A program made the position numbers and the translations under genes. DNA of 64,000 nt from assembly GCA_026745465.1 (NCBI GenBank), contig JACYXH010000429.1, positions 4,823,378-4,887,377 of the forward strand. The letters are read 5' to 3'. The notes beneath the pieces were generated by a model that made no database searches, was not told the DNA's origin, and worked only from the letters and a program-made list of their open reading frames with translations. Positions 24,600-35,669 of the stretch are shown here, one piece after another. Source of the DNA: Lota lota. Its lineage: Eukaryota > Chordata > Actinopteri > Gadiformes > Lotidae. Position 1 is the stretch's first letter, and each line of letters opens with the position of its first letter.

Positions 24600-26474
24600 T
24601 GGTCAGAGCCCGAGATAGAGGGAGGAGAGAGAGAAAGAAACATAGATAGATTAATAACTGTTCCCTCCAAGCTTTTTTCTGCCTCCTCTTCTGACAGTAA
24701 CGCTCTGTAGCTATGCATTTCACCAAATCCCACACACCATCACTCATTCTCTCTGGAGCAGCAAATGAAGGTCAGCCATTATGAAAAGCGTTGACCACCT
24801 CTTCTCTATCATTTTATGCCTACAACTGAAACAATACTGAGTGACTGAAAAAATATAGTGGAACTGCAGCAAAAAAACAAAATAATCTTGCAAGTGAAGC
24901 ACTAATCACACAATTTATCGTTTATCATCAAGTAACTTTATCAACCAGAACATTTGTGTTCTGAAAACGTCTGTTCTTCATTATAAATGAATGCCTTCAT
25001 TAAAACGCTTAATTGATTGGATGTCACCTATTCCTTCAAACCGCCAACTCGGAAAGTGGAAAGAGAGCAATATTTGACTTCTAATTGCTCAGTTATTTAG
25101 TTAATATGTGAACATAACCAGATGTTATCAAATTTTACTGTTCTCTAGGTTTTGCAATATGGATTTTATCAGCTTCGTGTTTGCATTACATTAGTATTAC
25201 TAATGTGTGTGTTAAATGGGGATAGAAACCATATAAAATGTCAATCAATGTTCATAAGAGTTCTAAAGTGAAAACTTGAATCCTTGTTCTGCAATTGGCA
25301 TCCTGTTGTAGCCTCTTGACCATTAAAGATTGGAACTGACACATCCGTCTTCTTGTCTCTTCCATGACATTACATTGGCCAGAAGGTGACTGTGGTAGTC
25401 ACCTTCCACACCTTCCAGGTGGATTGGTAGATTCAACTTTCCACACATGACAATGGAGAGAACTAAGTAGGAATGACTGTATAGAACAATCATACACACA
25501 TGTACATAAACATTGTCAAAGAACGGATATCTTCAAAAACAGGGATAAATCAAAATTACACCGGCATTATAAGGATTATAACCAGCAACAGACATATTGG
25601 TGACATGTGTAATGTGTTTGCCATAAATAGCAGGTGAATTTATTGCAATGCACCATCAAGCTGTAAATTAAAATAAAAAAAGAAAGCAGTTGAAGTGGTT
25701 ACTCATTAGTCATCCCTGCACGGTAAACTGCCCTCTATATTATGAAAATGCATGACCATATGCTAAGGTATTTTATTGCCTTTGCCTGCAGGCCCTACGA
25801 GATCGCTGCCAGTTCAAGTCCTTGAACTACCTGTGCCTGAATCCTACTTTAATCCTGCAACATGTCTGGCTTCGTTTCATACGTACAACATCATTCGGTC
25901 TCATATAGTACGCACTTTCGTCTAGATCAGTGGCAAAAGGACTGTTACTGTTTCTTTTCAAAGGACTTCTTTTTTTCTGCAAGGAAATCTATAATGCTAA
26001 ACCGTGCAAGAGAAGCATACAAAGTTAAAGCAATTTGTATTTTCCCACAGAGTACCCCCATCCGCCTCACAACGCAATTGGACATTATCTGAATGCAATA
26101 ATAAATTATGCTAAAACCCGTGGAGCACAATGAGACGTTTCTCCTTGCTGAGGTCAGCGCAGACAATGATGAAAGCCAGAAACGTCATAATCAAGTACAT
26201 CATTAACCCAATACATTTTGAATCATAATTCCCTGAGTCTATTAAATTAGAACCTGCAGTCGATCAACACAATCTGAGGTTGCCTTGATTTGTCAGGGGA
26301 GTCCAGCTGGTAATGATGATCCTCACCTTGATGTGTTCCTCTCCCAGTCTAATTACACCTGTGTGATTGCCCAGGTCATTGAAGTACAATGTAAATCACT
26401 GAGCCTGCCTCTGCACTGCTCCAACATCCAGACCCACGGTGGTATATAAAAAAAAAAGGGAGAGCTCTGAGACG

Positions 26475-26610
26475 AGACAGACTTGGTAATACAAATGATC
26501 ATACAGTATATGCCATGTGGGGGACACAATGCTGTATGGGCATTCATTTCTGAGCCTGGCTGGGAAATCAAACACATAGCCAATGAAACGCTCTACCGAT
26601 TGAACTACAC
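26475..26610 (-). mobile_element. tRNA-derived SINE relic
   Basis: Read on the minus strand from 26607, TAGTTCAATCGGTAGAGCG matches a tRNA A box, and GTTTGATTTCCCAGC (B box rc, 26563-26573 plus flank) sits at normal tRNA spacing. It is followed by CCCATACAGCATTGTGTC and a TGGCATATACTGTATG tail similar to common fish SINEs. The conserved tail core (TCGCTTTGGAT) appears to be missing. The changes show it is an old pol III-derived retroposon, not a tRNA gene. Confidence 0.62.
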
Positions 26611-26779
26611 AATGTACAAGAAAAAATGTAGATACATATAAGTATACATAGTATATTGCTGTAGTTAAAAAGGAAAAAAAGTAGATATCGTTAAAAAGCC
26701 AAGTTGTTAAAAGTTATTAAAAATTAGTTTATTTCTTAACTGCTCAGCACAGATGTATATAGTGTAAATTATAACATCA

Positions 26780-27010
26780 CTTAAAGCGATGGGTAGGGCC
26801 GTCGCCAGACTTCACTGGTGCTGCCTGTCGCGGTGCATCTCTGCTCTGTCAGGCATGGCTGCTCTAATGACTGACGCTGTTAGCAGCCATGTTGGCGTAA
26901 TGAGCTCCAGCGTTCCCCTGCATATTCCCTCCTCAAAGAGGGGTGGAGTGCCTGGAGTCCGCCAGCCAAGCCCATCCGTCTGTCATCGTCCCGATCAATC
27001 AATCACATCG
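26780..27010. other. Candidate conserved non-coding block
   Basis: GC-balanced, repeat-free sequence rich in CpG and words such as GGCGTAATGAGCTCC and CAATCAATCACAT (Pbx/Hox-like TGATTGAT on the reverse). The frame through it lacks a domain pattern and splice context. Confidence 0.27.
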
Positions 27011-27971
27011 TGTACCATACACACACGTGCGTGCACAGACATACGTTTGCGAATACACAAATCAGGGGGACATACCTGGGGTAGGGAGGATCGGTGTGAG
27101 GCAAGGCAAACAGGAGACGTGATCTGCGAGGGAAGTGGTGTTACTAAGGAAATATGAAAAGTAAAAATATATACCTAAACAAAGATATACAATGAGTAAT
27201 TCCTTTTTATATGATGTGAGTATGAGTTAAGGAATACAAAAATAAATCGTTGTGAATGAGGAGATATTCATCTGTCATCAGGCAGGACATATATGACCCC
27301 TTATTAACAAGTGGACATCCCCAAAAGGTCAGTCTATTAAGGTGGATCAGCAGGCCTATGTATGAAAGGGCACCGTCAACAGAAGGACATTCGTATGTTT
27401 CATGTCTCTATAGCCTGCAATGCATAACAAAAACAAGATCAACCTCCCTACTCCAAAGCTCTCTAAACCTCACAGGACTTTACTACATGTGCTTTCAATT
27501 CTCTGGCTGCCGTTGTACACCTCATATAGAATTTCTATGATCTACGCAGCGGAATGTCTAGCTGGGAAACCCTAAAGCGAGACACACTATTTTCAAGAAG
27601 GGTTGAACAATAAAATCTTATAATGTGTGACAAAGCATGGTGGAATGATGAGATATCACTGTAATATCAAGGTTCATTAAAACACCATCCATTAGGGACA
27701 CGGTCTAGGGAAGGTGGATGGCTGCTGCAGAGTGGGACGGCATGGGCTAGCTTAGCGCATGGTGCAATGGCCAGAACTAGGCACTCTGCCTCTCATTGTG
27801 GCCTGGCTTGGCTTGGCTTGATTCAAATGCATCAATCAATTATTGTCAACATTAGGGGCTTGTCCAAGTCCTAAGGTTCCCATTTTGCCACTACTGAGCT
27901 CTAAATACAATGTTAGTTATATGTATTATGCATGTCTGTGTATATATGTATATGTATGGTTCATCGTCAAG

Positions 27972-28004
<33 letters not shown>
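27972..28004 (+). repeat. (ATC)n trinucleotide repeat
   Basis: About eleven ATC/TCA units. Followed from about 28070 to 28200 by a TA-rich tract of TATATA and TAGATA words. Confidence 0.93.
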
Positions 28005-28005
<1 letters not shown>

Positions 28006-29572
28006 ACAGTAATAGTTGTAGATTTATACTAATAATTCCAAAATCATCATTAATAATATGAATTAATATAAACATATAGATATATTATATGTATCATATA
28101 AATATATATTTATATATGTATAGTTATATATATTATGTATAATACATGTAATATATATATTATGTATGTCTATATATAGAGATATAGATATAGATATACA
28201 TACTAAGTATTATTATTGCCATTATTACGTTTGTTATTAGACTCTTGGTTCTGGATTGGTAGTTTACTTTATGAATTAGCATTTAAAATAGCTACAAAAA
28301 GCCCTCGACTCTAATTGTGATCTTGTTCAAGCAGACAGTATCAGTTTGATGTGGATTGTAGATTGGACCTGCTAGTGTTTAATTTGTGTGGGTGGAAAGT
28401 GCTTTTCAGTGATTTCCATCCTGTAAGAAAGCCACCATTCCCCGTTAGACATGCAAATGTGAAATGCAGTAGGTGGTTAGGCATTCTGGCGAAAGTTAAG
28501 ACTGTAGACAGTGTACACTTTACCCAGGTCAGAGAAATAGTGCCACCAAGTGGCCCAAAACATTGTCATCACTTAAGTATTTTTGGATTAATGCATTTTG
28601 ACTCATTACACTTATTGCCACATTGATTTCTGATTTTTAATTCAGTTTTTAAACTATATTTACTACAAATCAGCATCATTATTTTGCTGTCATTTTTGAA
28701 CAGTCATGTTTTGATCTGTTAACAACATTGCACATTAAAAGGAACAATTATTCAGAGGGAACATCTTCACAATAAAGTGGTGCTTCAGGACCATTAGGGT
28801 GGAAACATTTTCAGGCAAAAAGTAAGAAGACAAAAAAAGAAAATCAATAACAGTGACAAGAGATAACCACTTTACACTCAGCAAACAAAATGGCTACAAT
28901 AATTTGGCTTTGGTGTCACACAAGGATTTATGCAAGTAGTGTGGCAGGTTAACAGATGCTTTTTTTCCCTCTCCGACCGCCCTGCTATCTTTATGTCTTT
29001 ATATGTGAAACCAGTGACTTGATGCGTGTGCTCATGATTCTCAAGAGTTTTTTTCTTCTTTTTTCTTTGAAACCCCAGAAGAACAGCTCAACCATTTAGT
29101 GTTCATCAGGGTAATTATGTTTTGTTGTCTTTACAGAACCCACTCACAAAGGGCCAGCTGCACATGTCTTGGTGGAAGCAGACACAAGCATACACAGACA
29201 TACATGATAGGCATGTGCACATCTGTGCTCCATCAAACATATTACTTTCAATAGAGAAAGCAAGTGGGCGAACACACAAAAAATGGAATACAAAATAAAC
29301 CGCATAAGTGAGGTTTCAAGTCGTATCTATATGAGGTATCGATGAAAAATGACCTTCTTAATGGATAGCGAATGACTGCACATAATAGAAAGATAAAATG
29401 TGACCCTGGGAAGTTGTTAAGCCTGTAGTTAAAATATTGCTCCACTGAACCTCCTGTATAAAGGTTAGAAGAGACAGAAAGACTAGATGGAGGCGGGGAG
29501 GGTAACACTTCAAGCCAAGCCAAGCCAAGCCAACTTCACTACGTGCCAACACCACAGCAATCTTTCCCTTAC

Positions 29573-29666
29573 CCAATGCCTGTGCCCACACACCCAACAC
29601 GATGCAAGCCACTGCTAAGAGGACTGCACCTAAAGCAATCCCACTGGCTAATGTAGTTGAAACCAT
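29573..29666 (-). CDS. Possible signal-peptide exon (weak)
   Basis: From ATG at 29666 on the minus strand, 31 codons read MVSTTLASGIALGAVLLAVA then CIVLGVWAQAL, a long hydrophobic core ending in an AQA signal-peptidase-like site. A donor, TTGG|GTAAGG, then gives a phase-1 boundary, which is usual for signal-peptide exons of secreted or Ig-type proteins. There is an in-frame TGA 15 bases upstream, the start context is poor (C at -3), and no partner exon was found. It may well be chance. Confidence 0.2.
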
Positions 29667-30966
29667 AAGGGACAGAGGTCAGAATTGGAGCAGAGCAATA
29701 CAAGACACAATACACTAAAAGCTAGTTTTATCACTTGTACTCTAATCATAAAAAAAGGTGCTTGAATCTGCAATTCAAGACCTAACCATGAGTAACAATG
29801 ATCATTGGAAAATAATCTTTGAATAATCTTTCCAATGTCAAATTGGTTGTTTAAAGTACCCACTGTGGGCTACTCACAAATGTGTCCGCATCAGAAACGG
29901 ACTGATACTTTGTTGATATGCTGTGAAACAAACAATACTAACACACTTCTTGAGTCTCATCGTCGGTTTTAACCAATACATCCAGAGTTCCTGCGCTCAA
30001 ACAATGAACATAAACAACCAAGGATGGATTGGTTAAAACATTGGAAAGTGGTTAAAAAGAACAGTTTGTCCCCAACCATCCGCAGTGGTGACTGGCTGGT
30101 TGGGTTGTGCCTCGTTTACCAACAAATGTTTACAAAAGATATATATATATACAAAGAAAACGATAATATTTCACTGCATTTGTGTTTTATTAATTAGGCC
30201 CAATTTTCAGCTATACTGCACAAAAGATACTGTGATACTATACTGCCAGAAAAGAAAGCTTTAATTATGCAAGTGTTGAAAAAGAAACTTGAGGCTGAGC
30301 ATCAAAAATGCAAAAATGACTCAGCAAAGATTTTTTTTTTTTATTATGTTTGGTATCGCATAAATGAATATCCTAAATGAGGAATTGATCTACTTTTACA
30401 AGCTAAGTGAGTGACATGTCTAATTAGTTTGTTGAATTTGGCAGATGTGTATTTGCATATATATTACAAAGGCTTGACAAAACTAGAGACTTGAACAGAA
30501 TTAAAACGACAGAATTAAATTCAAGTAGCCGCAGAGCTACATTATGTGGTAATTGAATCCATTGTGCAACGTGTGAACAAAATAAAGATTGTCAAGATTT
30601 TGTAATGAATACATATGAATTATAGTGAACCCAAGTCTTAATTTACTTCTGTTATTGAAGAGGGATGTGTAGGTGTTGGTGTCAGCTCTCAAACAAGAAC
30701 AGATCTAAGATGTTAGACTTCATTGGTTTATTCATATGGTAGCACGTTTTCAAAATAATTAACTTAGATAGATAATTTGATTTATTTCAGTTTCTCTGAT
30801 CTTTCTGTGTAGTCTGCCAAAATTACCAATTATTTCTGCACAATCCTTTATGCTAATAGTGCAAATGTTGATTTTAAACAGTGTAGCAGTCAGTGATGTA
30901 TTGGAAGAGAGATGGCTCAACACAGGCCTACTATAATTTAATCATCTTTGACATTCTATGAATCCA

Positions 30967-31024
30967 CTCTCTCTCTCTCTCTCTCTCGCTCTCTCTCGCT
31001 CTCTCTCTCTCGCTCTCTCGCTCA
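30967..31024 (+). repeat. (CT)n with CTCG interruptions
   Basis: CT array in which CG replaces CT at several points. Confidence 0.92.
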
Positions 31025-33177
31025 CTCCACGTTGTGTCTCTTATCATGCCTCACACAATGGCCTGCATTGTTGTACTGATGATAAATCACCGCAGTGGTC
31101 GAAGCTAAAATGAGCTCCCTCTGAGACCACACAAATTCCACCCTTTCAATACCGTTCCAGAAAGATTCATTACAGTAATTAAAGTTGTGTTTTATCACAT
31201 TCTCTCACACCTTTCATCCATGAAGGAAGGCCCTCGACAGAACAGCGAGCCATCGGCCTTACAGCACCATCACGGGTGGACGGCTGGACTCTGCGTTCTA
31301 TATTTATCGAAGTGGACATCACTAGCTTGTATAATCAACACTAACAGATTGCTCTTGGAGAAACAAATTGCTTTGTTTAACTATGGAAATGATTGAGTAG
31401 GAGGATGATAACTGAATGCATTCATCTAAGCAGTTTACTGCCAGATGCAAGAAACACTGGACACAGGATTCATTTGAAAAATGGCATGCTTGAAGTTAAT
31501 GTTTATCATCAGCACGGTTGTATTTAACTAAAAGCACATCTGTCAGTTAAAATAACTGAAATTGTACCCCTTGAAAGGTACACAATGCACAGCCTTTAAT
31601 GACAAATGATAAACTAATGCAGCTAAGTCCAGTTTATTCACAGTTTCAAAAATGTTACTGAGAAATGCACTCTATCTATCTTGTCCCATTTGACATCAGT
31701 ACAAAAATTAACTAAATGTTTGTGAAATGCCTAGCTGCACATGCTGCTACCATAGGCCAACTTTCTGATGTAATGTTTTTATGGGTTAGTTAAATGGGGA
31801 TGTGGGGGGAAGATGCCCACAACTTATTCAGAATGGAAATGTTGTCATGTGTTCTTTTCCTGTTCTAATCAACAGCTCATTATTGTGCTTCTGCTTATAT
31901 TTGTGCTTGTGCTACTTTGGATGGATGAAGAGAGTGTAGACATTTGAGGTAATAAAGAGAGACAGAGAAGACTGTGTCAGAAAATATAACAACAATAATA
32001 ACAATAAAAGAGAAATATAGAGGCTTCACAGCACGACAGAGTTAGAGCCATCATTTTCTTATTGCAAACTGCATAGGGCCTAATCCCCTGAGCCACTCAA
32101 TTCTGTCAGCTCACTATAACCATAGCAATTGGTGTGTCCTGTTTCAAATCGTAAATGATGGTTTCATCAGAGAGGGAGCGTTTGCGCCCTTCACTCTGTG
32201 CCTTTCTGTAACCTTGAATCTTCACGACACACAAATCTGACATTAAGAGGCAATACATTTGAGAGGTAAATACTGAGATGCAGAGAAAAACATTCTTGTT
32301 ACACCTGCCCTTGACCGCGCCTTCCCTTTTGTTTCATAAGCTTTAGTGCCTTAGCCCACACAGATGGACCCCTGGAGCCCCGAATCCCTGAGACATGTAA
32401 ACGCCCGAGCTTAGGTGATCAAAAAGAGCCTGATGAAAGCAGACTGAAGGACGAACGACAACGTTGGCTGCCGCTGAGCCGATTACGGGGCCTGCTATGG
32501 CTACCAAACAGTGCCGAACACGGGTGACATCCACCGCTTTCTGCCGGGTCGTCACACACAAAATGACGTCGGACAAAACAAATACTCTTCAACACCGACA
32601 ATTAGTTCCACCAATGTCCCTTTTGGGCATGAAAAATAAAAATCCTAAATATATAGGCCTATTAAAGATGTATGTATTTCATCTTCCACCTCAAGGGCCA
32701 ATTTGTTCCTGGTTTCTTAAGGGCCGGGTCCTCCTCCTCTCTGTGAATGACAGCAGTGTGGTGGCGTGGCCCTTGCTGTTTATCAGTGCCTTCTGCTTGG
32801 TTTACCATCCTTTTGTCTGCCTTGGTGAGATTTCATACAACATTGTCTGCTTTCAAAAACCAAAGCTTAGGATTTTGGCATGGCGATCAAAGAAGAAAAG
32901 TGTGTGATTTGGAAAGTGGGATTTTTGTTTGAGAAATTTCTGCACGAGTCTCTTCGTTTTCACTGGGGACGACGGGACAAAAATCATCTTCTGACCATAT
33001 TTCCTGGCTTTGCATTCAAACAAGAAATTGGAAGGAGCCCAGTAGTACCCTTGCATGAATTCCATGGCTCTTTGCCACATGCTATTTAAGTGTGGGTTAG
33101 TAATCTCCTCATCAAGATTCAATCCATATAGTCTTGGATCCCAGCTGGCGTTAAAGTCATTTTTATAAAATAACTAC

Positions 33178-33299
<122 letters not shown>

Positions 33300-33803
33300 T
33301 GCAGTACTGTTTTGCCTTTTGGGCTCTGAGATGTTTGGGCTGTTTGAGGCGACATCATGAGGCATGCTGCTCAAAATGCCTCTGGTAAAAGGTACCTTCA
33401 CAGAGTTTATTCATGTGACCAAAAACTAAATATTCCTGTCAAAGTAAACTCAGTTGTTGAATGTGCACTCGAGTTTTATGAATCTCTATTTGATCATTGA
33501 AGAGAAACTATTACAAAATCTGTTTAACATTAGCAATGCTTCACTGAGGAGCTATTGCTGTTGTGTGCCCATGGGAAAATGTGGTGAAAATATTTTACAT
33601 TTTGTGCAGTGCCGTATCTATCAGATCTCACTTGGCTCTGCTTTAAATTGCTTTTCACAGGACAAGACCCAAGCTCAATTACCCCCCCTGCAGAAAACCA
33701 TCTCTTGGAAGAAGTTGTCACCATTAGACTCCAGCTGACTGACAGCATTCCCTTATTTGGTCTCTTTCTTGTCCTATACCTGCCTCCCAGTCGTCCTCAG
33801 CAC

Positions 33804-33805
<2 letters not shown>

Positions 33806-33893
<88 letters not shown>

Positions 33894-33904
33894 CTCTCTC
33901 TCTT
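33806..33904 (+). repeat. (CT)n microsatellite
   Basis: About 99 bp of CT with a TATCC interruption near 33889. It lies in the same orientation as the tract 507 bp to its left. Confidence 0.97.
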
Positions 33905-34090
33905 TATCACTCTCTAAGTCCTCCTCGCTTGCTCACTCGTTTTGCGATTATTCTCTCTCTCCAGTCAGTTAAGGTTGAACTGGTCATGCCAGCCAAGCTG
34001 ATTTTCAATAAATTCTGGGAACAGAACATTTTATTGCTGTCTGCCTGCCTGTTAGCCTACCGATCATCCTCTACTGAAGGCCAGTGGGGG

Positions 34091-34091
<1 letters not shown>

Positions 34092-34154
<63 letters not shown>
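34092..34154 (+). repeat. (TA)n microsatellite
   Basis: Pure TA of 63 bp; self-complementary and cruciform-prone. Confidence 0.97.
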
Positions 34155-34157
<3 letters not shown>

Positions 34158-34518
34158 GCGTAGCAGCATCCGTTGTTTACAAGTTTACATTTCCCTCTTG
34201 TCCGTCGAACCTGCTCACCAGAACTCTGAACCACAGCTCTAAACCTAATACTGTTCCGCATTGCTAGGGCTAGTGTATGGACTTTATTTTGGAACCATGC
34301 TGCCTTACATAATGACTTAATGCTATTTGATTGTATTCATTGTTTAGGGGTGGAGGAGGTTATGAGCTGAAAATGTGTCTATTGCAGGGTTATGAATCAG
34401 ATAGTAGCCTACCCAGAGTCAACAAACCCAAGGGGATGTCAAGGGGATACTTGGCCATATATGCCATATGTCATTCTTTGCATCTTACATACATGTGAAA
34501 TGATCTTATACACTAGTG

Positions 34519-34931
34519 CAGGGATCTGCAACCTTCACCATCAAGAGAGCCATTTCTGGTCCCTCTCCCACCAAATAAAATAAATCTGGAGCCACAAAAC
34601 CTATTTGACCCCTAAAATGAAGATAACACAGTGTATAAATAACTATATATATAGTTATACTATATACAAAATAACTAATAGCCTATAGTTTGTTGCATTT
34701 ATGAAATTTGTAGTTGTAGGATGTGACATTTATTTTGGTTGACAAAATATTAAAACACTTTCTTTTGTTATTTTAGTTTCACAGTATCATATTGATCCCC
34801 AAAATAAGGTGTTCAAAGGTGTTCCCTTTGAAAGAAAAAATTAAAATAGCCCATTATTTATTCCCATATTTTTTCAAAGCTACATGGAGCCACCGCAGAG
34901 GGGTGGAAGAGCTGCGGGTTGCTGACCTCTG
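34519..34931. mobile_element. hAT-superfamily non-autonomous transposon (MITE)
   Basis: This 413-bp element has terminal inverted repeats: CAGGGATCTGCAACC on the left, and CAGAGGTCAGCAACC reading inward from the right (12 of 15 match). They resemble the CAGNGGTCNGCAACC ends of Charlie-type hAT elements. Flanking 8-bp target duplications are CACTAGTG (34511-34518) and CACTAGCG (34932-34939), differing by one CpG-to-TpG type change. The interior is AT-rich and non-coding. GGAGCCAC occurs near both ends, as part of longer imperfect sub-terminal repeats. Confidence 0.88.
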
Positions 34932-35524
34932 CACTAGCGAAAGTCCTTTCACATACCACAATTGCGTCGCAGTAGTATGGGAGAGCATTTCACATGTGAA
35001 TGTAACAGCATTTCATGCGTAGGATAAGTAAAATATGAAATATGGCCTGCACGACCTCTCATAAAGTTGTGTGTTTAAAAAAAGGTTTTAACAGTACCAA
35101 ATCCTGCGAAATCTGAAATTGTCCCAGATAACCCTGAGGTACATGGAAATGATGCTTTCCAAAATATGAAATACAAAAGAAAAAGAAAACATTGGAAATG
35201 GGAAAATGGCCTCGATAACATGATGTGAATGAGCCGTACTTCTGACATTAATTGGAGATGCAGACCATGGCTCTGGCTTGGAAATTCACTAAGATATTTC
35301 ACAGGGGAGCTTAAATGTGGAGAAAGACAGATTATCAACTCAGTCCTTTGTAATGAGATCCCCTGGGTGACTATCTTACGATTCAGTTGCCCTCGGAGGA
35401 TAAAGATGCTGATTTGATTGGGTATTAAGGTGGGAACAACGGAAAAATAAACATGTTTACCACAAAGACGGCATGCATTTCACATGTTGGACAGATTATA
35501 GCACTCCTCTGCTTGTGATGACAC

Positions 35525-35559
35525 CCAATGAGGTGCTCTTCATAGAAGTCCCACCCAAT
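35525..35559 (+). promoter_or_regulatory. Paired CCAAT boxes upstream of the GPCR
   Basis: Two ACCCAAT motifs have their CCAAT cores at 35525-35529 and 35555-35559, exactly 30 bp apart and 107-141 bp upstream of the GPCR start codon. NF-Y binds CCAAT boxes, and paired sites about three helical turns apart are common in promoters. There is no clear TATA box. The promoter role is inferred from position. Confidence 0.35.
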
Positions 35560-35588
35560 AGCATCTCACTAATCTTCTTTGACATCCC

Positions 35589-35669
35589 ATGGACAAAACA
35601 ACATTATACCTAACCTTCACTCGACTGACCCAAACTTATCTTTGTCCGGACCTGGCAAGGCAGCCATGA
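35589..35669 (+). other. Upstream ORF overlapping the GPCR start codon (ATGA)
   Basis: An ATG at 35589 opens a 26-residue reading frame (beginning MDKTTLYLTF) whose TGA stop at 35667-35669 overlaps the GPCR ATG at 35666 in an ATGA arrangement. It matters only if the transcript starts upstream of 35589. If so, it would restrict or couple translation of the receptor. The start context is moderate (G at +4, C at -3). Confidence 0.4.

Larger units (their letters stand above)
21461..26474. other. No gene recognised
   Basis: AT-rich non-coding DNA with the listed tracts and one transposon-end fragment. The frames near 23454-23878 are on both strands at once and look fortuitous. Confidence 0.5.

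Noticed and set aside
25780-25840. tRNA B-box-like GTTCAAGTCC
   Set aside because: No matching A box at the right distance and no acceptor stem, so neither a tRNA gene nor a clear SINE head.
32464-32907. 147-codon frame
   Set aside because: First codon is not ATG, and the composition switches midway. More likely CpG-retaining regulatory DNA followed by ordinary sequence.
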